16,884 bases of DNA from SHZI01 sp032122615 (GCA_032122615.1 JAQBGF010000110.1:1-16884); one strand, 5' to 3'; positions 7,622 through 15,056 are shown, numbered from the stretch's first letter. Notes: generated by a model from the letters alone, not told the origin. Made by a program: numbers and translations.

Positions 7622-8050
7622 ATGAAAACTTTTCGATCCGCGACTACCCTGTTATTGGCTGCTTGCAGCCTGCTCGTCGGAACTGCCCGGGCGGAACCGT
7701 CGGCAGACATGAACGATGTGCGCTGGTATTCAACTGAAGACGTCAAGCTCGGCGAGCAGATTTTTGCGGCCAATTGCGCGGCTTGCCATGGCGCCCGGGC
7801 CCAGGGCGAAACGGTGGGATCCCTGAGGGTGCCGCCGCTTAACGGCAGTGGCCACTCCGCCCATCATGGACTTGATGATCTGCTTGAGCATGTCACCAGC
7901 GGCGGAGCCCGCAAGGGAGGCAAAATGCCTGCGTTCGGCGCCATTCTCAGTGAGTCCGAACGGCGCGCGGCCATTGCGTGGGTCCAGAGCCTCTGGCCAG
8001 ACGAGGCCTATCGAAGCTGGCAGCAGATGTATCGGCGCAGCCAACACTAG
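7622..8050 (+). CDS. Monoheme c-type cytochrome
   Basis: A 142-residue periplasmic cytochrome c of class I type. The signal peptide is residues 1-24 (ending TARA); LAAC at 12-15 could alternatively act as a lipobox. The haem attachment site CAACH is at 52-56 and the likely axial methionine is Met102 in KMPAFG. The C-terminal helix ERRAAIAWVQSLWP is typical. I chose ATG 7622 because it gives a standard signal peptide; an in-frame GTG at 7613 directly follows the stop of the upstream gene and would add three residues. The short spacing to the secreted protein gene and to folE marks it as the last gene of that operon, which ends in a hairpin at 8063-8080. It probably receives or donates electrons in the periplasm; the partner is unknown. 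Confidence 0.93.
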   Translation: MKTFRSATTLLLAACSLLVGTARAEPSADMNDVRWYSTEDVKLGEQIFAANCAACHGARAQGETVGSLRVPPLNGSGHSAHHGLDDLLEHVTSGGARKGGKMPAFGAILSESERRAAIAWVQSLWPDEAYRSWQQMYRRSQH

Positions 8051-8062
8051 CCGGCAACCTGG

Positions 8063-8080
8063 AACCCGCTTCGGCGGGTT
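8063..8080 (+). terminator. Hairpin terminator after the folE-cytochrome operon
   Basis: A perfect 7-bp stem AACCCGC/GCGGGTT is closed by a TTCG tetraloop. It begins 13 bases after the cytochrome stop codon and is followed by a T-rich stretch (TCTGCTTCTT). This is a convincing intrinsic terminator for the plus-strand operon. It may also work for minus-strand transcripts, since the stem is flanked by A/T pairs. Confidence 0.75.
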
Positions 8081-8264
8081 TCTGCTTCTTGAAGCGGCGT
8101 AACCGGTCGATCTCATGGTCCAGCGGGTCGATTCCTGAAGCGGAAGTGGCCTTGTCCACGAAGCGCTCCATGATGCCGGCGCGGTTCTTGAAGATTACCT
8201 GCATCTCGTCCTTGGGCAGCACGTCACGATAGTAATAGTCCGGGTACGGCGAGCCGCGCCTCAG
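8081..8264 (-). pseudogene. Possible small gene or gene remnant downstream of the truncated SDR
   Basis: In the frame offset from the SDR gene, the minus strand encodes a stretch that reads like genuine protein: SPYPDYYYRDVLPKDEMQ, then IFKNRAGIMERFVDKA, then DPLDHEIDRLRRFKKQK. It is rich in Tyr, Asp, Lys and Ile, unlike the Arg/Ala/Pro-rich shadow frames of this GC-rich DNA. There is no ATG at its beginning: the only canonical start is a GTG at 8222, while a CTG at 8264 overlaps the SDR stop codon. The frame runs on through the terminator hairpin into the cytochrome gene on the other strand until 7947, so its natural end also seems to be missing. I do not recognise the family. It may be the C-terminal piece of a lost gene. 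Confidence 0.25.
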
Positions 8265-9070
8265 GTCAGCCAGGGCTTTACGATCTCCTCCGACACTTCC
8301 CAGAGTTGCTCTGCCAGCGCCACGCTGTTCGCATTCTCCCCCTGCATCTGAACCGGGTTACAGTCTTCGAAGTAGTAACCACTCACTCCAGCCAACCGGT
8401 CATCTATCGCGACATAAACCTGTGTAGCCGCCCCCTGGTCCGCGGTTTTGAAGCCTTTTCTCAGGGGCGCATCGGGATCGCGGGGCTTGCCGGATATGTG
8501 GCGCCCCAGGTTGGTGGCTACCATGCCGGGGTGGACGGCGTTCGCGGTCAGGGGCGCGTCAGCGTAGCGACGGCTAATTTCCTTCGCCAACAAGGCGTTC
8601 GCCAGCTTCGACTGGCCATAGGCGGTGAACGGTTTGTAGCCCTGCTCACCCGACAGGTTGTTGAACTGAATACCTTCCGGTGGCGCGAGTGTATAGCCCG
8701 TGCTCGATAGCACCACGATGCGTGCAGCCGGCGCTTTCGCAAGCTGGGGGAGTATGCGTCTGGTGAGAAGGTAATGCCCGAGGTGATTCACGACAAACTG
8801 CTTCTCCAGTTTGACACTGCCCTTCCCGCCATTCACCTCCACCTGCTCAAGCTTGGGTAACGCCATGATGCCGGCGTTGCACATCAGGATGTCGATGGGC
8901 TTGTCCAGGCTGGTGACGGCTGCAGCACACGCGACAACCGACTGCATATCCGTCAGCTCGCAAACCAGCGGTGTGATCCTGGCCCGGGCATCTGCACTGC
9001 GCACTTTGTTCGCGGCCTCTTCTGCCTTTTCCAGGGTGCGGGCCGTGCCGACGACATGGGCGCCGTGGGC
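8261..9070 (-). pseudogene. SDR oxidoreductase lacking its N-terminal cofactor motif
   Basis: The frame encodes most of an SDR of the retinol dehydrogenase/WW-oxidoreductase kind: GAHVVGTARTLEKAEEA (second strand of the Rossmann fold), CNAGIM (NNAG equivalent), VVLSSTGY, YGQSK with the catalytic Tyr and Lys, AVHPGMVATNLG, and a normal-looking C-terminus ending EEIVKPWLT. The first 30 or so residues, including the TGxxxGIG dinucleotide-binding motif, are absent. Immediately upstream of AHGAHVV is an in-frame TAA at 9071-9073, and beyond it lies a metallo-beta-lactamase-fold fragment. The only canonical start is an internal GTG at 9004, which would leave out the first beta strands (247 residues). 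Without the glycine motif it should not bind NAD(P), so I call it a pseudogene created by deletion or rearrangement. Confidence 0.8.
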
Positions 9071-9441
9071 TTAGGTGGGCATATCGGGCTCCGGCAGGAA
9101 GGCATCCAGGCAACGCCTCGGCCGGGGGCGGTGCCGACCGTGCCAGTGCGTGTTGAACAGGTAGCTGACCGGCTGATCGCTGAGTTCAGCCACGGCATCG
9201 TGGATGCGCGGCGACATCGGCGCAAACTGGTCGTCAATCAATATAACGCCGTCATCGCCAGCGGAGACCAGCGCGTTACCCGCTGGCTCCATGACCAGCA
9301 TCGTGAGATTGCCCCGGAGCGGCACCACATCCAGATCACCCTCCGCGCGGCGGCTTCAAGCATCGTGCTACCCGAAAGAATCAGCGCGAGCGCCAACTGC
9401 AACAGTAAGCGTCGATCACTGAAGCGGATCCGGGGAAGCAT
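9071..9441 (-). pseudogene. Metallo-beta-lactamase-fold hydrolase, frameshifted and truncated
   Basis: The ATG at 9441, with GAGGTG upstream, opens a signal peptide (MLPRIRFSDRRLL, then LALALILSGS). Around 9345-9355 the coding frame changes: the mature part EGDLDVVPLRGNLTML and SAGDDGVILIDDQFAPMS continues in another frame, which has its own stop just upstream. The fragment reaches the metal-binding loop NTHWHG and then departs from the family: HxHxDH reads HWHGRH, and an unrelated stretch ends in TAA at 9071. All later metal ligands and about two thirds of a normal 280-320 residue protein are missing. It joins the headless SDR gene in the same frame across that stop. A periplasmic MBL-fold hydrolase ancestor is clear; the present copy should be dead unless the assembly is wrong here. 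Confidence 0.75.
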
Positions 9442-9660
9442 TTCGACACCTCGCGAACAGCGGTTGCTAATTCGTCCTCGTCGCGACGTCCCTTCCGCAC
9501 TAAAATCAGAGTGACATTGCGCCGCGCCGGACCTGTTGCCAATCCCCGCAGGGTGGGACAACCTCTATTGCCATAATGCGCGAACGCTTCGATACTCCCT
9601 GTGCCTGTAATCTCTTGCACTGCATACCATCCATCGACAGCCAAAGGCGATCGCTCCCAG
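9442..9660. other. Intergenic stretch without recognisable gene
   Basis: The stretch between the divergent MBL-fold pseudogene and the haem-binding gene is less GC-rich than its surroundings. Minus-strand frames are open across parts of it, but none has a family motif or a consistent start. I saw no RNA gene or repeat here. It probably carries the upstream signals of the pseudogene. Confidence 0.4.
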
Positions 9661-9690
9661 TTAACATTGATCGTGGAGCGTCTTCATAGT
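9661..9690 (+). promoter_or_regulatory. Candidate sigma-70 promoter for the haem-binding gene
   Basis: TTAACA at 9661-9666 differs from the -35 consensus at one position. CATAGT at 9685-9690 matches four of six -10 positions, with an 18-bp spacer. It lies 33 bp upstream of the ATG at 9724, which also has a GGGGAG Shine-Dalgarno at 9710-9715. The call is visual only. Confidence 0.3.
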
Positions 9691-9723
9691 TAATACCGAC
9701 AAAAAATTCGGGGAGCCATTGAA

Positions 9724-10140
9724 ATGAATCTACTGGTTGGATCGAGCCTCGTTCTCCTGCTGGCCAGCGCGGATATTCCGCCGGCGACAACCCAGGCCAT
9801 CGGCGCGAAGTACCAGGGTGCCGTTGAGCAGGCATTCCAGGCGCACTGCGCGGACTGCCACGGCAACATGCCAGCAACGCTGGCGGAGCCGGCCCGGTCA
9901 ACCGCCGGGAAGAAGAGCAAGAAAGCTCACAAGAGGATGAACCTCAATGACGGCTTTCCCTTCAAGAGCAAGTGGGCTCTGCCGAAGCTCATGACCAAGA
10001 TTCGCAAGGCCGCGGCAGGCAAGGACATGCCACCGCCGAAGTACATGAAGCGGAAAGGCACGGCCCTGTCCGACGCAGAGCGCAAGGCCATTGTCGGCTG
10101 GGCCACGGACGCAGAGGCACTGCTGAAAAGCACGCGGTAA
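9724..10140 (+). CDS. Small haem-binding cytochrome c-like protein
   Basis: A 138-residue exported protein with a short hydrophobic leader (MNLLVGSSLVLLLASA). The haem site CADCH at 42-46 follows a helix, as in the haem-binding domain proteins often annotated PF14376. Met102 in KDMPPPKY is a good candidate sixth ligand. The last helix is LSDAERKAIVGWATDAEALL, a usual cytochrome c ending. Between them is an unusually lysine-rich stretch (KKSKKAHKRM), giving a strongly basic protein that could dock to an acidic partner. The gene stands alone, with its own Shine-Dalgarno and candidate promoter, and converges with a minus-strand secreted protein gene about 110 bp away. The redox partner is not evident. 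Confidence 0.85.
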   Translation: MNLLVGSSLVLLLASADIPPATTQAIGAKYQGAVEQAFQAHCADCHGNMPATLAEPARSTAGKKSKKAHKRMNLNDGFPFKSKWALPKLMTKIRKAAAGKDMPPPKYMKRKGTALSDAERKAIVGWATDAEALLKSTR

Positions 10141-10210
10141 TTGCGCTCGACGTCCAAAGAGCGGCACAGCGCTGACGGCCACATCCGTAGTCGAAAGTGC
10201 GTAGAGCGTT

Positions 10211-10226
10211 CCGCCGAACCCGGCGG
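10211..10226. terminator. Short hairpin between convergent genes
   Basis: CCGCCG at 10211-10216 and CGGCGG at 10221-10226 form a perfect 6-bp stem around an AACC loop, in the 109-bp space between two convergent genes. There is no T-run on either side, so it is at best a weak or factor-assisted bidirectional terminator. Confidence 0.3.
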
Positions 10227-10249
10227 CACCGGCCAGTCTGGTCTGCGCC

Positions 10250-10957
10250 CTACGGGTGCAGCCCCGACGGTCCCGGCGGCGCGCTGAGCAGGCCGCGGAA
10301 CAGCACGTAGTCCTGGGCGTTCGTGACGCCGTTACCAGGCGCCGGGAGGCCGAAGTCGCCATCGCAGTGGTTGCCGTAACCATCACCGTCGGAGTCACAC
10401 TGGATGGCGTTCGCCACCAGCGTGCAGTTGTCCAGGCCGTCGCGAACGCCGTCACCGTCCGTATCAGGCGAACTGCGCGTGTAGGCAAAACCGCCACCAA
10501 CGTCCCCCCCAGCCCAGCTTGTGAACGTGATGTCCAGATAAATGTCATCAGTGATCAGGTGGAGGACGCCGGCTCGCCCGACGATATTCCCCTGGAGGTC
10601 TGGCGGGCCGCCGAGGGATGCCGCCCAGCCAGTGAACGTCAGGGCTGCAAAGTTGCCCGCGGTCACGCCACTGCTCGGGTTGCCATTGAGGGCGGCGAAG
10701 GCCCACTCCGTATCGACCGGACTGGCCGCGCCACCGTAGCTGGTTTCCAACTGCGCGTTGTAGAGACCCTCGTTGTTGCCACGGGTCAGTGCGACGTTGC
10801 TGGTCAGAGAGTCCTGGTTGGACGCCAGCGTCGGGTTGGCAAACGGCGCCTTGCTGAAGCTCACGGCCGACCCGGTCCACACGGTTGCGGCCATCGCGGG
10901 GCCGCTGGCAAATACCAGCCACAAGGCGGGAAGGAATTTCATCAGTTGACTGGCCAT
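10250..10957 (-). CDS. Secreted protein with calcium repeats and a C-terminal GPSGL tail
   Basis: A 235-residue exported protein. The signal peptide ends GPAMA at residue 23; ATG 10957 has GAGG nine bases upstream, and an ATG five codons later is an alternative. Residues 24-160 form a beta-rich domain (ATVWTGSAVSFSKA, VALTRGNNEGLYNA, DTEWAF, DDIYLDITFTSW, GGFAYTRS). I have seen this pattern in secreted and PEP-CTERM-type bacterial proteins but cannot name it. Next come thrombospondin-3-like calcium loops (DTDGDGVRDGLDNC, CDSDGDGYGNHCDGDF) at 165-202 and a dockerin-like half repeat (NGVTNAQDYVLFRGLL) at 209-224. The chain ends SAPPGPSGLHP with no membrane helix or basic tail. The same ending recurs twice more in this window. 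It is probably extracellular or surface-associated. It lies 222 bp downstream of the haem-porin gene. Confidence 0.85.
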   Translation of the reverse strand: MASQLMKFLPALWLVFASGPAMAATVWTGSAVSFSKAPFANPTLASNQDSLTSNVALTRGNNEGLYNAQLETSYGGAASPVDTEWAFAALNGNPSSGVTAGNFAALTFTGWAASLGGPPDLQGNIVGRAGVLHLITDDIYLDITFTSWAGGDVGGGFAYTRSSPDTDGDGVRDGLDNCTLVANAIQCDSDGDGYGNHCDGDFGLPAPGNGVTNAQDYVLFRGLLSAPPGPSGLHP

Positions 10958-11008
10958 GCCTGTCTACCTCACTGGTGTTAGTCGGGGCACGACCTGGAAC
11001 CTTACAGG

Positions 11009-11033
11009 CCTGGCCATGCCCGGCGTGGCCAGG
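11009..11033. other. Inverted repeat upstream of the GPSGL-tailed gene
   Basis: CCTGGCCA at 11009-11016 and TGGCCAGG at 11026-11033 form a perfect 8-bp inverted repeat with a 9-base spacer, about 50 bp upstream of the start at 10957 in a 222-bp gap. It could be an operator or a leader hairpin. It has no T-run, so a terminator for the haem-porin gene is less likely. Confidence 0.3.
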
Positions 11034-11179
11034 GCGCCAGGGCCGTTTCGGTCCCGGTCGCCCCGGGGAAGAATCCGGCCGCTCCCCGGTTCTACTACCG
11101 GCGGCACCAGAAAAGGTTCGTCCCCTCAGTCGAAAACGCCCCAAATATTAAGCACCCTGTTACATCGCCAGCGGGAATA

Positions 11180-12262
11180 TCAGAAATAGCCGTGCAGCTG
11201 GACGAATGCCTCGGTCCGGTTCTGCAATGCGTTCTGCGGAATCCCATCATAGGCGCGCACGCCGGTCCGGAGTTGTAGAAATTCCATCGGCGCGTACTCC
11301 CAGAGCAGGCTGAAACGATTCTGCTCGTCCTCGTCTACGTCACGGTCAGGCTCGAAATACTCCGCCGTGAGCTTGAGATTCTGGCCCTTGCGGATCAGCC
11401 AGTTCGCCTCGAGTAGCCCCACCCACAGCTTGCGCCGGCCGCCTGGCGTGCCTTCATCCTCGATGTAATCGGCCTCGCCAAGCCAACTCACTGGACCCGT
11501 CCGCAAGCCAGCGAACAGCCCACCCATTGTCCGGTCACCGGCATCGGAATCATTGACGTTGGCGCTCACGCCCGCGCGCCACCAGCCGCGGATATATTCC
11601 AGCCGGCCGCTCACCTGTTTGCCGTTGTCGGTTTCCGGCCCGCCCGCCGTGCCATTGGTGAGACTGACCTGGGCCGTCCACGGGCCGTGCAGCCAACCGA
11701 CTTCGAGTCCGTCGTCGGGGGTCGCAAAATTGACGCCGGTCACCTGGCGAATGAACGCAGCGTCGTCCTCCAGCCGCCACCCGTAAGGCAAGTAGAACTT
11801 GCCCGCCCGCGCGTACCACTCGCCGTGTGCCATGGTGTACTTGAGGTAGGCCTCGAGGTTGTTCGCCCCGTCCGGGGCGATATGTTCGTCCACATAAATA
11901 TCCAGGCGTTGCGGCAACAAGTTGAGGTTCGCGTAAAGGCGAAACTCGTCCAGGTCGAACTCCGAGGTGCTGTCCTCGCCCGGGACGTCGGTATAACTGG
12001 CGCTGGCGAGCAGGTCACCTCCGATCTGCAGCATGGCGCCAACCATGCCGGTCCAGAGCCGCTCCGGGTACTCGCGGCGGGCGGCTAACTGCGTTTGCGC
12101 ATAGGCGTTGCCAAAAACCGTCCGCAGACCGCCGCCGGCTGGATCCACATGACACTGTGCGCATGGCAATCCCTCCCGTACTGCGAGGTAGGGTTCCGCA
12201 CCCGCGTGCGAGGCGGCGAGAAGCACTGCGCCGAAAACACTGGCTACTTGCAAACACTTCAC
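11180..12262 (-). CDS. Outer-membrane porin with N-terminal monoheme site (Cyc2-like fusion)
   Basis: A 360-residue protein with a signal peptide (1-22, ending HAGA). A single haem motif CAQCH follows at 34-38 within GLPCAQCHVDPAGGG and FGNAY. The rest looks like a transmembrane beta-barrel: alternating aromatic/polar strands with Trp, Tyr and Gly turns (EFDLDEFRLYANLNLLP, WYARAGKFYLPYGW, EVGWLHGPWTAQVSLTNG, KLWVGLLEANWLIRKGQ), ending in the outer-membrane signature Phe (QLHGYF). A haem pocket fused to a porin is the architecture of Cyc2, the iron-oxidising outer-membrane cytochrome, though this protein is shorter and a specific role in iron oxidation is not shown. Its GTG start overlaps the stop of the lipoprotein cytochrome gene by 4 bp (GTGA), so the two are translationally coupled and probably work together. 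Confidence 0.85.
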   Translation of the reverse strand: MKCLQVASVFGAVLLAASHAGAEPYLAVREGLPCAQCHVDPAGGGLRTVFGNAYAQTQLAARREYPERLWTGMVGAMLQIGGDLLASASYTDVPGEDSTSEFDLDEFRLYANLNLLPQRLDIYVDEHIAPDGANNLEAYLKYTMAHGEWYARAGKFYLPYGWRLEDDAAFIRQVTGVNFATPDDGLEVGWLHGPWTAQVSLTNGTAGGPETDNGKQVSGRLEYIRGWWRAGVSANVNDSDAGDRTMGGLFAGLRTGPVSWLGEADYIEDEGTPGGRRKLWVGLLEANWLIRKGQNLKLTAEYFEPDRDVDEDEQNRFSLLWEYAPMEFLQLRTGVRAYDGIPQNALQNRTEAFVQLHGYF

Positions 12263-13101
12263 GGCTCTACTCCCGACACATGGAACCGCACCACCGCATC
12301 GCCGCCGGCGATGCCGTCACCGTCACCGTCGATGGGCGTCCCATTGAGGTCGGCGACGACGACAGGCCCCGCGCCACGGATTCGCAGCTCATAGTCATCG
12401 GCCGGCGGCGGCCCGTTGGTGCGAATCCAGACTGACGCGCCACCCGGACCACCCGGCACCAGGCGAATGGCGATCACCACCTCGTTGCCCTCGGCAAATC
12501 CGCCGTCCCCACCGGCTGCCATCAGTGTAACGGTGGTGGCAAGCAGCAGGTTCGGGTCGAGCGGCCGGCTAAACACAGCCAGCAACGCCGACGCCGGAGC
12601 TGTGACAATTTCGCCGGCGGCCGGCACGCTCGCCACCAGCCGGGCCGGCGCTGCCAGGGCTGCGGGCGGAGCCTGTGCCCCTGCGGCGATCCATTGGCGA
12701 ATGAGATTGATCTGTGCCGCGTCGAGCGGCGGCCCGCCGAGCGGCATCGGGCTGCCGACCGCGGCGCTGCCCTCGATTTTCTGGACGAGGTAGCTGTTGT
12801 CCGGGTCACCCGGCGCCACACGGAACACGCCCGGCGCTTGAACACTGGGCACACTCACGAGCATGGCATAGCTCGCCCCCTCATCGAGGCGCAGCCCCAG
12901 AGGCGCCTGCGCGCCAGCGTGGCATACCGTGCACACCGGCGTGAAGATCGTCTCCTGGATCATCGTGAAGTCGTCGTCGCCGGGCGGCGGGCCTTCGTCG
13001 ATGGGCCGCCCGTTCGCGTCCAGGCCATCGCCATTGCCGGCGCAGGCACTGAGTACTACGCAGAGCGCGCTAAGACCGATCCTGCGCATTTCCTGGCCCA
13101 T
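12259..13101 (-). CDS. Monoheme cytochrome lipoprotein with C-terminal Ig-like domain
   Basis: A 280-residue predicted lipoprotein. The lipobox LSAC gives Cys20 as the lipidated residue. The haem site CTVCH is at 57-61 and Met119 in GSPMPLGGPPLD is the likely axial ligand. DPDNSYLVQKIEG and the helix AAQINLIRQWIAAGA are typical of the PSCyt-like cytochromes. From about 155 an Ig-like module of the SbsA/Big_5 kind begins (PARLVASVPAAGEIV) and ends with YELRIRG and a DGDGDGIAGGD calcium-like loop. The frame is open from a TTG at 13113, but ATG 13101 is preferred; ATG 13089 is also possible. The stop overlaps the start of the haem-porin by 4 bp. A surface or periplasmic electron carrier partnering the porin is inferred from this coupling. 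Confidence 0.87.
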   Translation of the reverse strand: MGQEMRRIGLSALCVVLSACAGNGDGLDANGRPIDEGPPPGDDDFTMIQETIFTPVCTVCHAGAQAPLGLRLDEGASYAMLVSVPSVQAPGVFRVAPGDPDNSYLVQKIEGSAAVGSPMPLGGPPLDAAQINLIRQWIAAGAQAPPAALAAPARLVASVPAAGEIVTAPASALLAVFSRPLDPNLLLATTVTLMAAGGDGGFAEGNEVVIAIRLVPGGPGGASVWIRTNGPPPADDYELRIRGAGPVVVADLNGTPIDGDGDGIAGGDAVVRFHVSGVEP

Positions 13102-13175
13102 GCGTTTGTCCAACGGACGGCATTTGACGTTAACACGATTGGCACGTTTGAGTTCAACGAGTGTACGCTCCCCCG

Positions 13176-13936
13176 ATGGCAGTGAAAGGCGTAACGGCGA
13201 TCGTGGGCCTGTGGCTCCTGGCAGCAGGCTGGGCGAACAGCGCCGCTTTTGCCACTGATCAACCCACCGTGTTCATCACGGGGTCCAACCGGGGACTCGG
13301 CCTGGAGTTCGCCCGGCAATACGCCGCCAGGAACTGGAATGTCATTGCCACCTGCCGCGATCCGGAGCATGCCACGGAACTAAAAGCGCTGGCCCGTGAG
13401 CGGGGCAATGTGGCCATCGAACGGCTGGATGTCACCGATGACGGGCAGATCCAGGCCGTCACCGACAAGTACCGTGGTCAGCCGATCGACGTCCTGCTCA
13501 ATAACGCGGGCATCTGGGGCTCCCCCGACAAGCAGACCTTCGGCAAGCTGGATTTCGCCGAGCAACAACGGGTCTACGACGTCAACGCCGTGGGCCCGCT
13601 ACGCGTGACCCAGGCGCTAATCAACAACGTGGCCGCCAGCAAGCAGAAGAAGATCATCGGCCTTGGGGGCGGGATGGCACTGCGCGGAACCGGGCGGCAA
13701 ACCTCATCTCAATGGTGATCCTGCAAACCGAGGTCAAGGACCGGGGCATTATCATTTTGTTCATCATCCCGGGATTCGTGGACACCCAGATGCTGAAGGA
13801 CTCGGGCTGGCCGGACTCGGCCCCGCGGATCTCCGCCGAGAAGAGCGCCGGCCTGGTTATCGACCGCATCGAGGTGCTGGATGCGTCGGCAGCCGCCAGG
13901 TTGATCAACTACGACGGCACGGTGATTCACTGGTAG
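13176..13936 (+). pseudogene. SDR oxidoreductase with signal peptide, broken at the active site
   Basis: The ATG at 13176 opens a signal-peptide-like leader (VTAIVGLWLLAAGWANSAAF), unusual for an SDR, followed by the cofactor motif TGSNRGLG, then TCRDPEHATELKAL, LDVTDDGQI, LLNNAGIWG and NAVGPLRVTQAL. After KKIIGLGGGMAL the frame runs into a stop at 13718. The remainder of the enzyme (AANLISMVILQTEVKDRG, then IPGFVDTQM, then AGLVIDRIEVLDAS, ending TVIHW at 13936) continues in another frame. The YxxxK catalytic pair, expected just before AANL, is found in neither frame; the sequence there reads NRAANL. So a small deletion with a frameshift removed the active site. A 15-bp upstream GTG (13161) is an alternative start. 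The GH17 gene begins 12 bp after its end. Confidence 0.8.
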
Positions 13937-13947
13937 ACGGGCGAGGT

Positions 13948-14964
13948 GTGGCAATCTTCAGCAGAGCGGCAATCGTCATTGCCACCGGCCTGTTCCTGAT
14001 GTCGTGCGGGGCCAAGAGGCCGCCGGAAACGGCGCCAACCCGCGACGTCTTGCTGGCCGGCGAAGTAATGGCCGTGGCCTACTCCGGTTTCCGTGAAGGC
14101 CAGCATCCGGACCGCGGCAACGGCGCCATCAATCCGACTGACAATGAGATTCTCGAAGACCTGCGGATCCTCGTCGCCCACGGATTCAGGCTGATCCGTC
14201 TTTACGACTCCGGCGAGAACTCAAGAACCACACTGGGACTCATCCGGCAGCATGAATTGCCCATCAAGGTACTGCTGGGCGTGTGGCTCGACGCTGAAGT
14301 CAGCAACCATGAAGGATGCCCGTGGCTGGATGCGCCGATACCGGACGATCAGCTGGCGGCCAATGCCCGGAAGAATGCGTTGGAGTTGCGTCACGGTATC
14401 GCGCTCGCACGGGAATACGCCGACATCGTGGTCGCGGTGAATGTCGGCAACGAGGCGCTGGTGGAATGGAATGACCACATGGTGCCTCTGGACAGGGTCA
14501 TCGCCTACGTCCGGGATGTGAAGGCGGCCATCGAACAACCCGTGACCGTCGCAGACAACTACGCCTGGTGGATCAAGGCCGGTGCGCCGCTGGCGGCCGA
14601 AGTCGATTTCGTCGGTGTGCACACCTACCCGGCGTGGGAAGAAAAATCAATTGACGACGCCCTCGCCTACACCATTGAAAACATCACCGGCGTGCGCACG
14701 GCTCTTCCCGGCAGCACCATCGCGGTACTCGAGGCCGGCTGGGCAACCACCGCCACAGAGTTTGGCGAACGCGCCACCGAGGGGAATCAGAAGCGCTACT
14801 ATCGCGAATTGCTGGAATGGGCTACGGCGACAAACGTGACGGTGTTCTTTTTCGAGGCGTTTGACGAGCCGTGGAAGGGCAATCCGGACAACCCGCTCGG
14901 TGCGGAGAAGCACTGGGGACTTTTCAACGTCGACCGCACGCCAAAAGCCGTCGTCTCTGACTAG
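13948..14964 (+). CDS. GH17 family glycoside hydrolase, lipoprotein
   Basis: A 338-residue protein with a lipoprotein signal peptide (lipobox LMSC, Cys20), so it is membrane-anchored facing the periplasm or the surface. The catalytic domain matches glycoside hydrolase family 17 (beta-1,3-glucanases and related transglycosylases). It begins AVAYSGFREGQHPDRG, has LIRLYDSGENS around 82-92, the acid/base Glu169 in VNVGNEAL, VDFVGVHTYPAWE around 219-231, and the nucleophile Glu262 in VLEAGWATT. FFEAFDEPWKG near 301-311 closes the barrel. The frame is open far upstream, but GTG 13948 is chosen because it gives a proper signal peptide; its Shine-Dalgarno is poor. It probably acts on beta-1,3-glucan such as laminarin or an endogenous periplasmic glucan. 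The SDR pseudogene ends just upstream. Confidence 0.9.
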   Translation: MAIFSRAAIVIATGLFLMSCGAKRPPETAPTRDVLLAGEVMAVAYSGFREGQHPDRGNGAINPTDNEILEDLRILVAHGFRLIRLYDSGENSRTTLGLIRQHELPIKVLLGVWLDAEVSNHEGCPWLDAPIPDDQLAANARKNALELRHGIALAREYADIVVAVNVGNEALVEWNDHMVPLDRVIAYVRDVKAAIEQPVTVADNYAWWIKAGAPLAAEVDFVGVHTYPAWEEKSIDDALAYTIENITGVRTALPGSTIAVLEAGWATTATEFGERATEGNQKRYYRELLEWATATNVTVFFFEAFDEPWKGNPDNPLGAEKHWGLFNVDRTPKAVVSD

Positions 14965-15056
14965 GAATCTGGTGCGTCCGTAGAGATTATTCGCGGGCGG
15001 CAAAGAGGCGCTCACCGGGCGAAGCGGCGGGCACACCGAGTTCAAGTGAATAGCGG

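Noticed and set aside
10250..10290. PEP-CTERM or similar exosortase signal at the end of the calcium-repeat protein
   Set aside because: There is no PEP motif, hydrophobic helix or basic end; the chain stops right after GPSGLHP.
13663..13947. Long upstream extension of the GH17 reading frame
   Set aside because: It overlaps the SDR pseudogene and would bury the lipoprotein signal peptide in the middle of the protein.
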